Shown here in pieces: positions 35,203 through 42,992 of a DNA stretch of 53,022 nucleotides (position 1 is its first letter; each line of letters begins with the position of its first letter). Made by a program: the position numbers and the translations under genes. The stretch is taken from positions 1 to 53,022 of IMG/VR virus record IMGVR_UViG_3300044611_000205; one strand, written 5' to 3'. The notes under the pieces were generated by a model. The model searched no databases. It worked only from the letters and a program-made list of their open reading frames with translations, and was not told the origin of the DNA. The DNA comes from a virus.

Positions 35203-35427
35203 ATGGACTTATCGGTACAAGAAATAAATTTTTATAACAGCCTATGTGATCTGGGAATAGCACAAAAAATAGAATGTGTCTTTGATACCAATGACATTAT
35301 AATTACAAAAATTGATGAAAACAATAATCCTTATTTTTACTGTATCACCTGTAATACCAAATATGATATAGGAACAAATACTATAGAAAAAATAAAAAAA
35401 ACTATTGACAACTATTTATCCAGATGA
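35203..35427 (+). CDS. Small CxxC protein of unknown function, plus strand
   Basis: A 74-residue protein, one of only two plus-strand genes. It contains CITCNTKYD (CxxC, about 48 to 51) and two more cysteines (C15, C25), and may bind zinc or be redox active. The Shine-Dalgarno AGAGGGG lies 5 bases before the ATG. It is transcribed divergently from ribonucleotide reductase. I do not recognise the family. Confidence 0.65.
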   Translation: MDLSVQEINFYNSLCDLGIAQKIECVFDTNDIIITKIDENNNPYFYCITCNTKYDIGTNTIEKIKKTIDNYLSR

Positions 35428-35570
35428 TAACATTAATGGGTGGTAGGGTGGGAATAGATTAAATATATATAATAATAATATATATAATATTAAATATATT
35501 AAAGATATATATATATTTATCAATAGCACATAATTTAATAAATGTCAAATATAACAATTAGTTATAAATA
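35428..35570. other. AT-rich intergenic patch with a G-rich motif
   Basis: Right after the small gene stands GGGTGGTAGGGTGGG (35438 to 35452), able to form a two-tetrad G-quadruplex. It is followed by about 60 bases of almost pure A/T alternations (35462 to 35520). This is the longest gap without a gene (213 bases to the next start). It could be a replication origin or a promoter-rich spacer. No repeat set or protein-binding box is seen to decide. Confidence 0.45.
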
Positions 35571-35571
35571 G

Positions 35572-35600
35572 TTGATTTTGTATAATAAAAGGGTTATACT
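35572..35600 (+). promoter_or_regulatory. Sigma-70-type promoter of the transglycosylase gene
   Basis: TTGATT (35572 to 35577) and TATACT (35595 to 35600), 17 bases apart on the plus strand. It leads to the strong Shine-Dalgarno AAGGAGG before the ATG at 35641. Confidence 0.7.
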
Positions 35601-35640
35601 AGTAAGGTATCTAAAAATCTCTTCTTCAAGGAGGTAACTT

Positions 35641-36150
35641 ATGAAGAAAGTATTATTAGCATTAATTGTTTTTATTATTTCAGGAACATACTCAAATTAT
35701 ATAGATAGACATAGTCCAATTTATACCGCCGAACCTTTGGTGGCTGTCCAAGAAGGACAAGCCACCTTTAGTCCTTTAAAAGGGGTTTTAGAGGCTCGTG
35801 AGAGCAATGCTGAGGTTGCTGCTAGGTCTAAGGCTAAATTTAGTGATCCTAGGTCTCAGAAAGCCATATTGGCTTATCAGCATTATATGAAAGAAAATGT
35901 TCCAGCCCAAGAACTCTCATGTTATTTTAATATTGTAGACAAAGAATCAAGATGGAATCCTATTGCACAAAACCCTAAATCAACTGCATTTGGAATTGGT
36001 CAATTTTTAAATAGCACTTGGGGATTGGTCGATAGTAAAAAAACTGAAAATCCATATGCTCAAATTGATGCAATGATAAAATATGTTAATTTAATATATG
36101 GTGATGGATGTCAAGCATGGGACTTTAAAAAACATAAAGGCTGGTATTAA
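35641..36150 (+). CDS. Secreted lytic transglycosylase (SLT domain)
   Basis: Cleaves peptidoglycan glycan strands; probably the phage lysis enzyme. Residues 4 to 17 are a hydrophobic segment after MKK, a signal peptide or signal anchor. Residues about 90 to 169 form the soluble lytic transglycosylase domain: catalytic glutamate in DKESRWNP (E102), then AFGIGQFLNSTWG (116 to 128), and the ending CQAWDFKKHKGWY. The same arrangement is common in actinobacterial cell-wall hydrolases. It runs opposite to nearly all other genes, has its own promoter and AAGGAGG, and converges on the glycosyltransferase with a 4-base overlap. Confidence 0.85.
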   Translation: MKKVLLALIVFIISGTYSNYIDRHSPIYTAEPLVAVQEGQATFSPLKGVLEARESNAEVAARSKAKFSDPRSQKAILAYQHYMKENVPAQELSCYFNIVDKESRWNPIAQNPKSTAFGIGQFLNSTWGLVDSKKTENPYAQIDAMIKYVNLIYGDGCQAWDFKKHKGWY

Positions 36151-37238
36151 AGTTCTTTAATTTGTTTAAAAACCTTATCCCATTCAGGACCTCTTGCTTC
36201 TAATGAATGATATTGTTTTACTAATTGATAATTTTTTTGTCTTTCAATATTTCTAACTTTTTGATTTCTTAATTCTTCTAAATGACCTAACCATTCATCT
36301 TCAGTATTTGCTACTCTACCAATTCCATATTCTTCATATAAAAACTTATACTCTTCTATATTTTCAGATATAAAAGGAATACCAGATGCAGCATATTCTA
36401 ATCCTTTTATAAAAGATTTTGCTCTATTAAATTCAACATGTCTTAATGGAACTAACCCAATATCTATTTTTTTAAATAAATCTTTATAGTCTAATATTGG
36501 TTTCATTGGTTGAGAAGTAAATAGTTTTTCAGGAATTCCCATTTGTTGTTGAACAGTAGGTGCATTTTTAATTGCCCCAGAATGATGAAATCTCCATTTA
36601 TTTTTTTCTAAAAATTTTCCTATAAATGGGTTTAAAGTCTCAAGATCGCCAGAACGCCATAATGTTGCACCAACCCATCCAAGAGTTGGGTGATATCCAG
36701 ATTTATCTTTTCTCATAGAAAAATGTTGCATATCTACTGAATTTCTTACTAAGAATATAGGTTTTCCAGGATACTTATTTTCATAAAATTGTTTTAAGAA
36801 TGGACTAGATACTATCAAAGCATCTGCTAATTCCATACCCTTAAAATAATGATCTCTATTATTCTTAGGGTTAGTAGCAGGATCTGTTGACTTATATGCC
36901 ATATTCGTGACCTCTAAGCCTTCATGAAAATCATCTACATCTATTACTATTTTTTGACCCTTTTCTTTTGCTTCTGGTATATGATTTACAATCTTTTCAA
37001 GCATCATTAATTTTAATACAACTATGTCCCAACCGTGAATTGCTTTTTTGTCTGGAACTAATAATCCAAATTTATAATCTTTATGAAATGCTGGAAAGCC
37101 CATTCCAACTTCCCAACCATGTTTTTTTAATTCTTGCATAGGAAGAAAACATCTATACCAAGCACACCCATTAGGTTGTAAAGGTCTTGTTCCCCAAGAC
37201 CAATCATAAGTTAAAAAAGTAACTGTAGGTTTTGCCAT
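36147..37238 (-). CDS. Glycosyltransferase, GT-B type
   Basis: Transfers a sugar from a nucleotide donor. It has 363 residues. The N-terminal lobe starts TVTFLTYDWSWGTRPLQP, and the donor-binding C-terminal lobe holds LGWVGATLWRSGDLETL, then DIGLVPLRHVEFNRAKSFIKGLEYAASGIPF and its glutamate, the pattern of GT4-type enzymes. Similar genes are frequent in cyanophage and actinophage genomes. The target is unknown: host surface glycans (superinfection exclusion), phage DNA or a virion protein are all possible. It begins after a terminator and lacks a strong Shine-Dalgarno. Confidence 0.82.
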   Translation of the reverse strand: MAKPTVTFLTYDWSWGTRPLQPNGCAWYRCFLPMQELKKHGWEVGMGFPAFHKDYKFGLLVPDKKAIHGWDIVVLKLMMLEKIVNHIPEAKEKGQKIVIDVDDFHEGLEVTNMAYKSTDPATNPKNNRDHYFKGMELADALIVSSPFLKQFYENKYPGKPIFLVRNSVDMQHFSMRKDKSGYHPTLGWVGATLWRSGDLETLNPFIGKFLEKNKWRFHHSGAIKNAPTVQQQMGIPEKLFTSQPMKPILDYKDLFKKIDIGLVPLRHVEFNRAKSFIKGLEYAASGIPFISENIEEYKFLYEEYGIGRVANTEDEWLGHLEELRNQKVRNIERQKNYQLVKQYHSLEARGPEWDKVFKQIKEL

Positions 37239-37254
37239 TTTATCTTTTCATTAA

Positions 37255-37281
37255 GAAAGTGGGCGGAAATAAACCGCCCAC
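37255..37281 (-). terminator. Hairpin terminator after the holin-like gene
   Basis: A perfect 8-bp GC-rich stem, GTGGGCGG with CCGCCCAC, has a 7-base loop and is followed on the minus strand by TTTCTT. It is one of the most GC-rich spots in this AT-rich window. Confidence 0.75.
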
Positions 37282-37295
37282 CAACTGCGTAATAC

Positions 37296-37529
37296 TTATT
37301 TTTTCTTTTTGGCTACTTCTTGATTGATGCCAAATTTTGTATCTCTTGGATTAACTGCACGAATAACTACCCATGCTGCTGCAGATAGTGCTGAATTGAG
37401 AATTGTTCCCAATGCGTCTCCAGTTAGTGTAGATACGTCTGCACCTGAAGCAGTAAATTGTGTAATCAAAGCGATTACAAAAGCGTTAAGTGCTGACTCT
37501 AACACTTTTTTATTTAGTAATGATTCCAT
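37296..37529 (-). CDS. Holin-like membrane protein
   Basis: Small protein with two probable membrane helices (about 9 to 26, ALNAFVIALITQF, and about 43 to 60, ILNSALSAAAWVVIRA) and a lysine-rich tail (VAKKKK), the usual plan of a holin that opens the membrane for lysis enzymes. The start is placed at the ATG at 37529, preceded by AAAGGAGGAC. An upstream in-frame ATG at 37571 would add 14 residues lying inside the promoter and Shine-Dalgarno region and is less likely. Close to the transglycosylase gene, though on the other strand. Confidence 0.7.
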   Translation of the reverse strand: MESLLNKKVLESALNAFVIALITQFTASGADVSTLTGDALGTILNSALSAAAWVVIRAVNPRDTKFGINQEVAKKKK

Positions 37530-37562
37530 TGATTGTCCTCCTTTAAGAACATCGATTATATT

Positions 37563-37592
37563 ATTGTACACCCTAAGAACAACCTATGTCAA
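37563..37592 (-). promoter_or_regulatory. Near-consensus promoter of the holin-like gene
   Basis: TTGACA (37587 to 37592, perfect -35) and TACAAT (37563 to 37568), 18 bases apart on the minus strand. It overlaps the end of the oxygenase gene. The core GTGTACAATA is identical to the reductase promoter, suggesting the same sigma factor and timing. Confidence 0.75.
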
Positions 37593-38174
37593 CTGTTTAT
37601 ACCAAAACCCTGGAGACATATATTTTATTCCTTTTGTGACAATCTTAGATTGATGAAAATATGGTGCTACTGAAGGAAATACCGCAATGCTTCCAGCAGA
37701 TGGTTTTATATTGATATTTTGTTGGGGAAAAAATAAATTTCCTCCTTCATAATCATCATTTAGATACAATACTACTGACAATACTGGAGATCTATCATCT
37801 CCATATGAATCAATATGAGGACCCATTTCTTTTCCAGTAGAATACTTACTAATAGATATTGGAGTTAAATATCCTATATCTATATTGTGAAATAAAGAAT
37901 AGTCTTTAGATGCTGTTAAAATTGCATTTTTTATTTTATTATTTATAGATGTTAATTCTTTATTTACCTCATTATCTATTGAAGGATTTATAGATTTTTG
38001 ATATCCAAAATCATAGGAATCATCACTAGCAGTCCATTTTTTCCATTTTGTGATGCTAGTATTTTCATTTAACAAAGAATCAGTTTCTTCTATGTTTTTA
38101 ATAAGTTCATAAGGATCTTCTATAACATTTTCATAAAAATGTATATTTTCATAAGTAGTTAATTTATAATTCAT
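37584..38174 (-). CDS. 2-oxoglutarate/Fe(II) oxygenase, prolyl-4-hydroxylase type (copy 1)
   Basis: Expected to hydroxylate a substrate using O2, 2-oxoglutarate and iron. It is 196 residues long and the catalytic domain fills about 95 to 196. The iron ligands are H120 and D122 (GPHIDSYGD) and H174 (YFHQS); the 2-oxoglutarate lysine is K184 (GIKY). The core VVLYLNDDYEGGNLFFPQ is shared with the other six copies. It is closest to copy 2. An extended -10 (TGATACAAT) lies 9 bases before the ATG. Substrate unknown; proline in a phage protein is one option. Confidence 0.88.
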   Translation of the reverse strand: MNYKLTTYENIHFYENVIEDPYELIKNIEETDSLLNENTSITKWKKWTASDDSYDFGYQKSINPSIDNEVNKELTSINNKIKNAILTASKDYSLFHNIDIGYLTPISISKYSTGKEMGPHIDSYGDDRSPVLSVVLYLNDDYEGGNLFFPQQNINIKPSAGSIAVFPSVAPYFHQSKIVTKGIKYMSPGFWYKQLT

Positions 38175-38183
38175 AATAGTCCA

Positions 38184-38192
38184 ATTGTATCA
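38184..38192 (-). promoter_or_regulatory. Extended -10 box before oxygenase copy 1
   Basis: TGATACAAT on the minus strand, 9 bases upstream of the ATG at 38174, implies an almost leaderless mRNA. It would let copy 1 be expressed apart from copies 2 to 6. Confidence 0.4.
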
Positions 38193-38804
38193 AAACCAGT
38201 ACCCAGTTACTACGTACTTTATTCCAGATCTTATTAGATTTGGTTGATGATAAAATGGCTCTGTAGATGGGTATATTAATATGCTACCAGACAATGGTTT
38301 TATTAATACCTTTTGCTTTCTAAACAACATTTCTCCACCCTCAAAATTGTCATTTAAAAATACAACTACTGAAAATTTTGCAGAGTCTTTTAATCCGTGT
38401 GAGTCTACGTGAGGACCAGTATGTTTTCCTGGATAGCACTTGCTTATTAGTAGATCTTTTAAATTATTTATTGAAACATTGTGTGTATTTGAATAGTGTT
38501 CTGATGATTTTAAAATTAAATCATATAGTTTGTTTTTAACATAGTTAATTTCTTTATTATCACTATTAATATTTTTTATAGTCTTTTCTTCACTAAATTC
38601 GTATGTTGGATAGGTATTAGGCTCTTGGGTTAAATCATGACCTAAGGTACTAGACCAAGACCATTTAGTTACAACATCATTTTCTATAGAATTATTGTCT
38701 TCTATAATATCAATAATTTTTTGTGAATCATTAATTATATTTTTATAATAATGAATTCTTTCATTTTGAACAAGACAATCTTTTATATCTATAATTGATT
38801 CCAT
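38190..38804 (-). CDS. 2-oxoglutarate/Fe(II) oxygenase, prolyl-4-hydroxylase type (copy 2)
   Basis: A paralogue of copy 1, 204 residues. The iron ligands are H132 and D134 (GPHVDSHG) and H186 (FYHQP); the 2-oxoglutarate lysine is K196 (GIKY). The core reads VVVFLNDNFEGGEMLF. N-terminal residues 1 to 115 are helical and diverged, perhaps the substrate-recognition half. It overlaps copy 3 by 16 bases, so the two are coupled. All active-site residues are kept, so it is not a decaying duplicate. Confidence 0.88.
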   Translation of the reverse strand: MESIIDIKDCLVQNERIHYYKNIINDSQKIIDIIEDNNSIENDVVTKWSWSSTLGHDLTQEPNTYPTYEFSEEKTIKNINSDNKEINYVKNKLYDLILKSSEHYSNTHNVSINNLKDLLISKCYPGKHTGPHVDSHGLKDSAKFSVVVFLNDNFEGGEMLFRKQKVLIKPLSGSILIYPSTEPFYHQPNLIRSGIKYVVTGYWF

Positions 38805-39397
38805 ATTAACTCTTCTTCCTCATTAACCTCATAACTTTTAATATCCCACCAAGAAACTATAGTATATCTAGTTTTGCTGTTTACTCTTGAAACTCCATGT
38901 ATATTTTCATGATTTCCTGGAAATGTAACTATTGATCCAGTTTTTGGTTTTATTTCAATACCATGCTGCGTAAAATAAAGATTTCCCCCGTCGTAGTCAT
39001 CATTTAAATATAATATAACAGTATATTTATTTGAACTATTTTCATTCTCATTACCATATAAGTCACTAGTATCAGAATGTGGCTCTACCATTCCACCCAC
39101 ATCCCACTTTTGAGCATGATAAGTAACACCTATAAAGTTTTCATTAAAACTTTCTTCAACAACTTTTTTAAATTTATGATGTAATTGTTGAAAAAAATCT
39201 TTTGATAAGTTAAAAGATTCTAAATTTTTATCATATAAAGATATAGGCATTCCATAGCATTCTGTAAAACTACTATTAAATATAGACCACCTTTCAGATT
39301 GAAAGTCTAAATATTTAATTATGTTTTTACATTCATCTTTAGAGATAAAGTTTTTTACCTCTAAAACATCTTTTTTATGATAAAAATAATCTTTCAC
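38789..39397 (-). CDS. 2-oxoglutarate/Fe(II) oxygenase, prolyl-4-hydroxylase type (copy 3)
   Basis: A 202-residue paralogue, closest to copy 4. Both carry HAQKWDVGG before the iron site and ENIHGVS around the distal histidine. Iron ligands H107 and D109 (EPHSDTSD) and H167; arginine R177 (KTRY) replaces the lysine as 2-oxoglutarate anchor. Core ILYLNDDYDGGNLYF. Starts with GTG, preceded by AGGA. No signal peptide, so it acts in the cytoplasm. Confidence 0.88.
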   Translation of the reverse strand: MKDYFYHKKDVLEVKNFISKDECKNIIKYLDFQSERWSIFNSSFTECYGMPISLYDKNLESFNLSKDFFQQLHHKFKKVVEESFNENFIGVTYHAQKWDVGGMVEPHSDTSDLYGNENENSSNKYTVILYLNDDYDGGNLYFTQHGIEIKPKTGSIVTFPGNHENIHGVSRVNSKTRYTIVSWWDIKSYEVNEEEELIWNQL

Positions 39398-39404
39398 TAT
39401 TTTC

Positions 39405-40088
39405 CTATGCGTATTTATTACCCTTTAGCCATTCTTCTCTTTGTTTTTCTTGTTGTTTTCTAATTTCTGTTTCTTCATCTTTCCATTTTTTAATTGTTTC
39501 TTCATCATATTGAGCATCTGCATAATCCCAGAAAGATACCATAGTATATCTAGTTCCTTTTGTAATTTCAGATACTCCGTGAATATTTTCATGTCCCCCA
39601 GGAAACATTATAAATTGTCCTGCTTGTGGTTTAAATTTAACTCCATGTTTTGGAAAATATAACTCTCCACCTTCATAATCATTATTTAAGTATAAAATTC
39701 CTACGTACTTATTAATTTCAAAAGCATTAGGATTTCCATCATGATCTGAGTTATCTGAGTGTGGTGCAGCAAAACCTCCAACATCCCACTTTTGTGCGTG
39801 TGAGGTATTTGGTTTTAGTTCTCTTTCAAAAAACATTTCACAAGTTTCTTTAAACCTATCTCTAAGATTCTCAAAAAAATTGGGTTCTAAGCCTAGTTTT
39901 TCAAGGGTAGGGTCAGTTGGTGCCAAACCCATGCCAAGAGAGCCGTAGAAGGCTATAGGGCCCCATATACCAGCCTGCTGTTCAAAGTACTTAATCATTG
40001 CCTTTGCCGTATCTTCTGATACAAAGTCATTGGCAGAAGCAATATCATGTTTATAATATTGCAATTCATCTTTTTTATATTTATTCAT
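39405..40088 (-). CDS. 2-oxoglutarate/Fe(II) oxygenase, prolyl-4-hydroxylase type (copy 4)
   Basis: A 227-residue paralogue. Iron ligands H110 and D112 (APHSDNSD) and H170 (ENIHGVS); R180 (GTRY) for 2-oxoglutarate. Core ILYLNNDYEGGELYFPKHG. The C-terminal 35 residues are a charged helix (EEETIKKW, then EKQREEW) absent from the other copies; it may mediate partner binding. It overlaps copy 5 by 8 bases. Confidence 0.88.
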   Translation of the reverse strand: MNKYKKDELQYYKHDIASANDFVSEDTAKAMIKYFEQQAGIWGPIAFYGSLGMGLAPTDPTLEKLGLEPNFFENLRDRFKETCEMFFERELKPNTSHAQKWDVGGFAAPHSDNSDHDGNPNAFEINKYVGILYLNNDYEGGELYFPKHGVKFKPQAGQFIMFPGGHENIHGVSEITKGTRYTMVSFWDYADAQYDEETIKKWKDEETEIRKQQEKQREEWLKGNKYA

Positions 40089-40857
40089 CTTGTCCTCTTT
40101 CTGTTAACTCTTTTTTCATTGCTTCATTGGGAATTTGATAAAATATTCTAATAAAGTATTTTATACCACTAGTTATTTTTTTTACCCCATGAACACAAAC
40201 ATTTTCTTCAGACAATAAATCTGGATGACCTGATGGAAAAACCATTACGTCTCCAGCCTGTGGTTTATATACATAGTCATCTTTGCCTACCCTAAAGGCA
40301 ACGTCCCCACCTTCATAATTGTCATTTATATACATTGTACAAGTTAATGCAAAATCTGGTTGTGCATCATCATATCCAACATAATCTGTATGATATGCCA
40401 TTACAAGACCATTATCTTCTAAATGCTTTTCTTGAACCCCACTAGTCTCGTACTTACAAAATGATGGACCCATAATTGTCCAATCTTTTTTAACCTCAAC
40501 ATTATGATGAGACAAGTAGTGCTTGGTTGTTGCTTGAAATATTTGATTTGTTGCTTCTATAAAAAATTTTTCTTTTAAATATTTAGGGGTTTGATTAAAC
40601 TCATCTTTAGGGCTAAATGTCCACTTTACTACATATGATCCAAATCTAGACCATTGTTCCCAATTTTTAAATAAAAAACTTTTTTCAGGTTTTATTTGTG
40701 ATTCATTTAAAACTGCATTAAAAGTTTTTGTAGCAGGAAATATATTTTTATACAAAAATACTTTAGGAATAATTTCTTCATATTGTAAATTATTTAAATC
40801 TGGAATAATTAAATCTTCAGTTAAATAATTATCATTTTCTACAATATCGTCTATCAT
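40081..40857 (-). CDS. 2-oxoglutarate/Fe(II) oxygenase, prolyl-4-hydroxylase type (copy 5)
   Basis: The longest copy, 258 residues from the start chosen here. The ATG at 40857 overlaps the stop of copy 6 as ATGA and has AGGAG 7 bases upstream. An ATG 10 codons earlier lacks a good ribosome site. Iron ligands H156 and D158 (AYHTDYVGYDD) and H223 (CVHGV); K233 for 2-oxoglutarate (GIKY). Core CTMYINDNYEGGDVAF. The N-terminal half is long and diverged, so it may recognise a different substrate. Confidence 0.85.
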   Translation of the reverse strand: MIDDIVENDNYLTEDLIIPDLNNLQYEEIIPKVFLYKNIFPATKTFNAVLNESQIKPEKSFLFKNWEQWSRFGSYVVKWTFSPKDEFNQTPKYLKEKFFIEATNQIFQATTKHYLSHHNVEVKKDWTIMGPSFCKYETSGVQEKHLEDNGLVMAYHTDYVGYDDAQPDFALTCTMYINDNYEGGDVAFRVGKDDYVYKPQAGDVMVFPSGHPDLLSEENVCVHGVKKITSGIKYFIRIFYQIPNEAMKKELTERGQDE

Positions 40858-41531
40858 TTTTTTTCTCCTAATTCTACAATGGTCCAAAAAAATGGAATAG
40901 TATATCTAATTCCACTAATTATTGGCTTTACACCGTGTAAATAATTTTTATCACCTGGAAAAAAGTATGCTGCTCCAGCCTTAGGTTTAAATTCAATATC
41001 ATGTTGTGGAAAGTATAATTCTCCACCTTCATAATCGTCATTAATGTAAAATAGTCCCGCTAAGTCATAATAAGGAAAGTCATTAGGACCCTCTGCTCCA
41101 TTTTCATGCAATTCTTTATCAGCATGAGGCATTTGTAATTGTCCAGGAAGCCATCTAACCATTGCTGGGTTAGTAGGTATTGCCTTTACATTAAAAAATG
41201 AATCTACTTCTTTTTTAAGTCTATCAACAAGGTTTTGTATTGTTGGAATTACTATGTTTTCAGGATCTTGTTTTAAAATTGTGGGGTAGTTAGCAACTCT
41301 ATCTTTCCAATAATCAGCATCATAGATTATAGTTCCATCTTCATTATAATGTGTTTCACTTTCATCCCATATTGTTATTTTTTTAGCAAAATTAGAAAGA
41401 ATATTCAGTTCTTCTTCTGTCATAAAATTTTCTTTTGCTTGAATCATGTCTGGAGAGTTTCCAAAATAACCTGAAGGGGTTATTGAATATCTGTGAGACT
41501 TATTTACGTTTGAGTATTTTTTTTGTTCCAT
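40854..41531 (-). CDS. 2-oxoglutarate/Fe(II) oxygenase, prolyl-4-hydroxylase type (copy 6)
   Basis: A 225-residue paralogue at the head of the five-gene run. Iron ligands H136 and D138 (MPHADKEL) and H199 (YLHGV); R209 for 2-oxoglutarate (GIRY). Core LFYINDDYEGGELYFPQHD. The extended -10 TGGTAGAAT lies 6 bases before the ATG with no Shine-Dalgarno, so the run of copies 6 to 2 may come from a leaderless mRNA. Confidence 0.88.
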   Translation of the reverse strand: MEQKKYSNVNKSHRYSITPSGYFGNSPDMIQAKENFMTEEELNILSNFAKKITIWDESETHYNEDGTIIYDADYWKDRVANYPTILKQDPENIVIPTIQNLVDRLKKEVDSFFNVKAIPTNPAMVRWLPGQLQMPHADKELHENGAEGPNDFPYYDLAGLFYINDDYEGGELYFPQHDIEFKPKAGAAYFFPGDKNYLHGVKPIISGIRYTIPFFWTIVELGEKK

Positions 41532-41537
41532 ATTTAT

Positions 41538-41546
41538 ATTCTACCA
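41538..41546 (-). promoter_or_regulatory. Extended -10 promoter of the oxygenase run
   Basis: TGGTAGAAT on the minus strand, ending 6 bases before the ATG at 41531. The spacing is the same as at 2485 and 51808, again pointing to a leaderless start. Confidence 0.45.
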
Positions 41547-41552
41547 TCTTCT

Positions 41553-42284
41553 TTATTCATAAGATCTTTTTTCCCATACCTCATTTTTATATACCCCTCC
41601 GTTTGGTATTCTATATTTTAAACTATTTTCATGATTTTTTTTAGGAAGTATCATTGGATTTTCTACCACTATCTCTGACTCCCAATTCTCTCTTTTAAAT
41701 GGTATTACTTGACAAAATGGAGTTCCCTTAGGCAATATTCCAGTCCATCCTTCTCTTAGAAAAAATGGTAAGTTTCCAGATATGTGAACCTTGTCGTTAT
41801 CTATTATCCCAGTGGTATTTATAAATGGCAAATCAAACCTATTGCTTGGAGTTAGATATATTGCACTATATCCTTCAGGTAAAACTATACCCCAATCAAC
41901 TAACCACGAAAAATGGTCCTTATAGTACCCTTCTGGGTGATGAAATTGTGGCATTGGAGATCTAGGAGTACAAAAACTTTGATTTTTTCTATCTTTTGTT
42001 TTACAACTAATTACATTTTGATCGGTTAAATAAAACTCAACATCACATGGAGTTACTAACATATATCCAGTTATCATAATGTCCATAAATGAATGACAGG
42101 CTTTCCATGTAGGAAGTCTACCGTTATCATTTCCTATAAAATAAGTTCCATCTTCATTTTTAAAAAATCTATCACCCTTTGAATACCAATCAGGAATAAA
42201 TCTACCTGCTGGCTGTGGTTTAGAAGCACTATTTTTTCCTAACCAAAATCTATTTGTAACAAAATTTATTTTTTTATTTTCCAC
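41553..42284 (-). CDS. Protein of unknown function in the oxygenase cluster (member 1 of a pair)
   Basis: A 243-residue protein inserted between oxygenase copies 6 and 7. Related in plan to its neighbour: an N-terminal Trp/Lys/His motif (TWKACHSFMDIMITGYML), a hydrophobic beta core, then GTPFCQVIPFKRENW near the end. From memory it resembles DUF6065, a family of unknown role found in phages and bacteria; this needs a search. The pattern of strands suggests a cupin-like fold but no metal site is clear. It overlaps its partner by 11 bases, so they are translated together. Confidence 0.6.
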   Translation of the reverse strand: MENKKINFVTNRFWLGKNSASKPQPAGRFIPDWYSKGDRFFKNEDGTYFIGNDNGRLPTWKACHSFMDIMITGYMLVTPCDVEFYLTDQNVISCKTKDRKNQSFCTPRSPMPQFHHPEGYYKDHFSWLVDWGIVLPEGYSAIYLTPSNRFDLPFINTTGIIDNDKVHISGNLPFFLREGWTGILPKGTPFCQVIPFKRENWESEIVVENPMILPKKNHENSLKYRIPNGGVYKNEVWEKRSYE

Positions 42285-42990
42285 GTTTTTTACTTCTGTT
42301 ATCTGTTATTTTCATTTTTAATTGTTTAACTTCGTGTTTACCAAAAACATTTCCTTCAAAATCTGTTGCGTTTCTGTACCAATCAGTCCATTTATTTTCT
42401 TTTCTAATTTCTTCAAATGCCTTGTTTCTTCTTGAGTTATACTCAGCATCTCTTTCAGTGTATACATAATCTTTTAATTCTAATTCCATATCTTGTAGTT
42501 TACTTAAAGATATAGGTATAAGGGTTGCATATGGCTCTCCTGCTTTTATAACTATGTCTTTATTAAATGATAAAATCCTTATTGCCGATGGGATCTCTTG
42601 ATAATACCAAGAAGTACTTATTAAAGTTGTAAAGGCTTGATAGTCTGGATTAAAAAAGTTTGGTGCTGGTATTTGTAACATAGTTATGTTTTCTGGAGTA
42701 CTAAATGTTATACCAGTCTTTATACTTATTGTTGCATGTCCTCTTGTAGTGTATACATACTTTCTACCACTTAAAACTTCTACATTATCTCCAGATTCAC
42801 TAAATACACCATTCCATCTAAATTTTAAGTCTACTGGCAAAGATAGTTGATATCCTATAGTATTTCCTAGTTGAAGGGGAAAACATCTATAAGCATGCTG
42901 TTGCCAGGTTTCGTCCATCCAGTCACGTCTTAAAGAAGTGGGTTCAATATTTATAGCATTTCTATTACAAAATGCTTCTATCTTTGTCAA
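42274..42990 (-). CDS. Protein of unknown function in the oxygenase cluster (member 2 of a pair)
   Basis: A 238-residue relative of the next gene. Shared landmarks in order: CFPLQLGNTIGYQLSLPVDL (about 36 to 55), ending of a core with PAPNFFNPDYQAFTTLIST, and a near-terminal GEPYATLIPISL matching the partner's GTPFCQVIPF. The C-terminal 40 residues are basic (MKITDNRSKKRGK). Placed directly after oxygenase copy 7 with a 2-base gap. Function unknown; as a pair with the oxygenases it may bind the same substrate. Confidence 0.6.
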   Translation of the reverse strand: MTKIEAFCNRNAINIEPTSLRRDWMDETWQQHAYRCFPLQLGNTIGYQLSLPVDLKFRWNGVFSESGDNVEVLSGRKYVYTTRGHATISIKTGITFSTPENITMLQIPAPNFFNPDYQAFTTLISTSWYYQEIPSAIRILSFNKDIVIKAGEPYATLIPISLSKLQDMELELKDYVYTERDAEYNSRRNKAFEEIRKENKWTDWYRNATDFEGNVFGKHEVKQLKMKITDNRSKKRGK

Positions 42991-42992
42991 TA

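Noticed and set aside
35432-35570. A tRNA or small RNA gene in the AT-rich gap
   Set aside because: No cloverleaf, no stable GC stem and no terminator could be found in it.
40857-40887. Start of oxygenase copy 5 ten codons earlier at 40887
   Set aside because: No ribosome site there, while 40857 has AGGAG and an ATGA overlap with the upstream stop.
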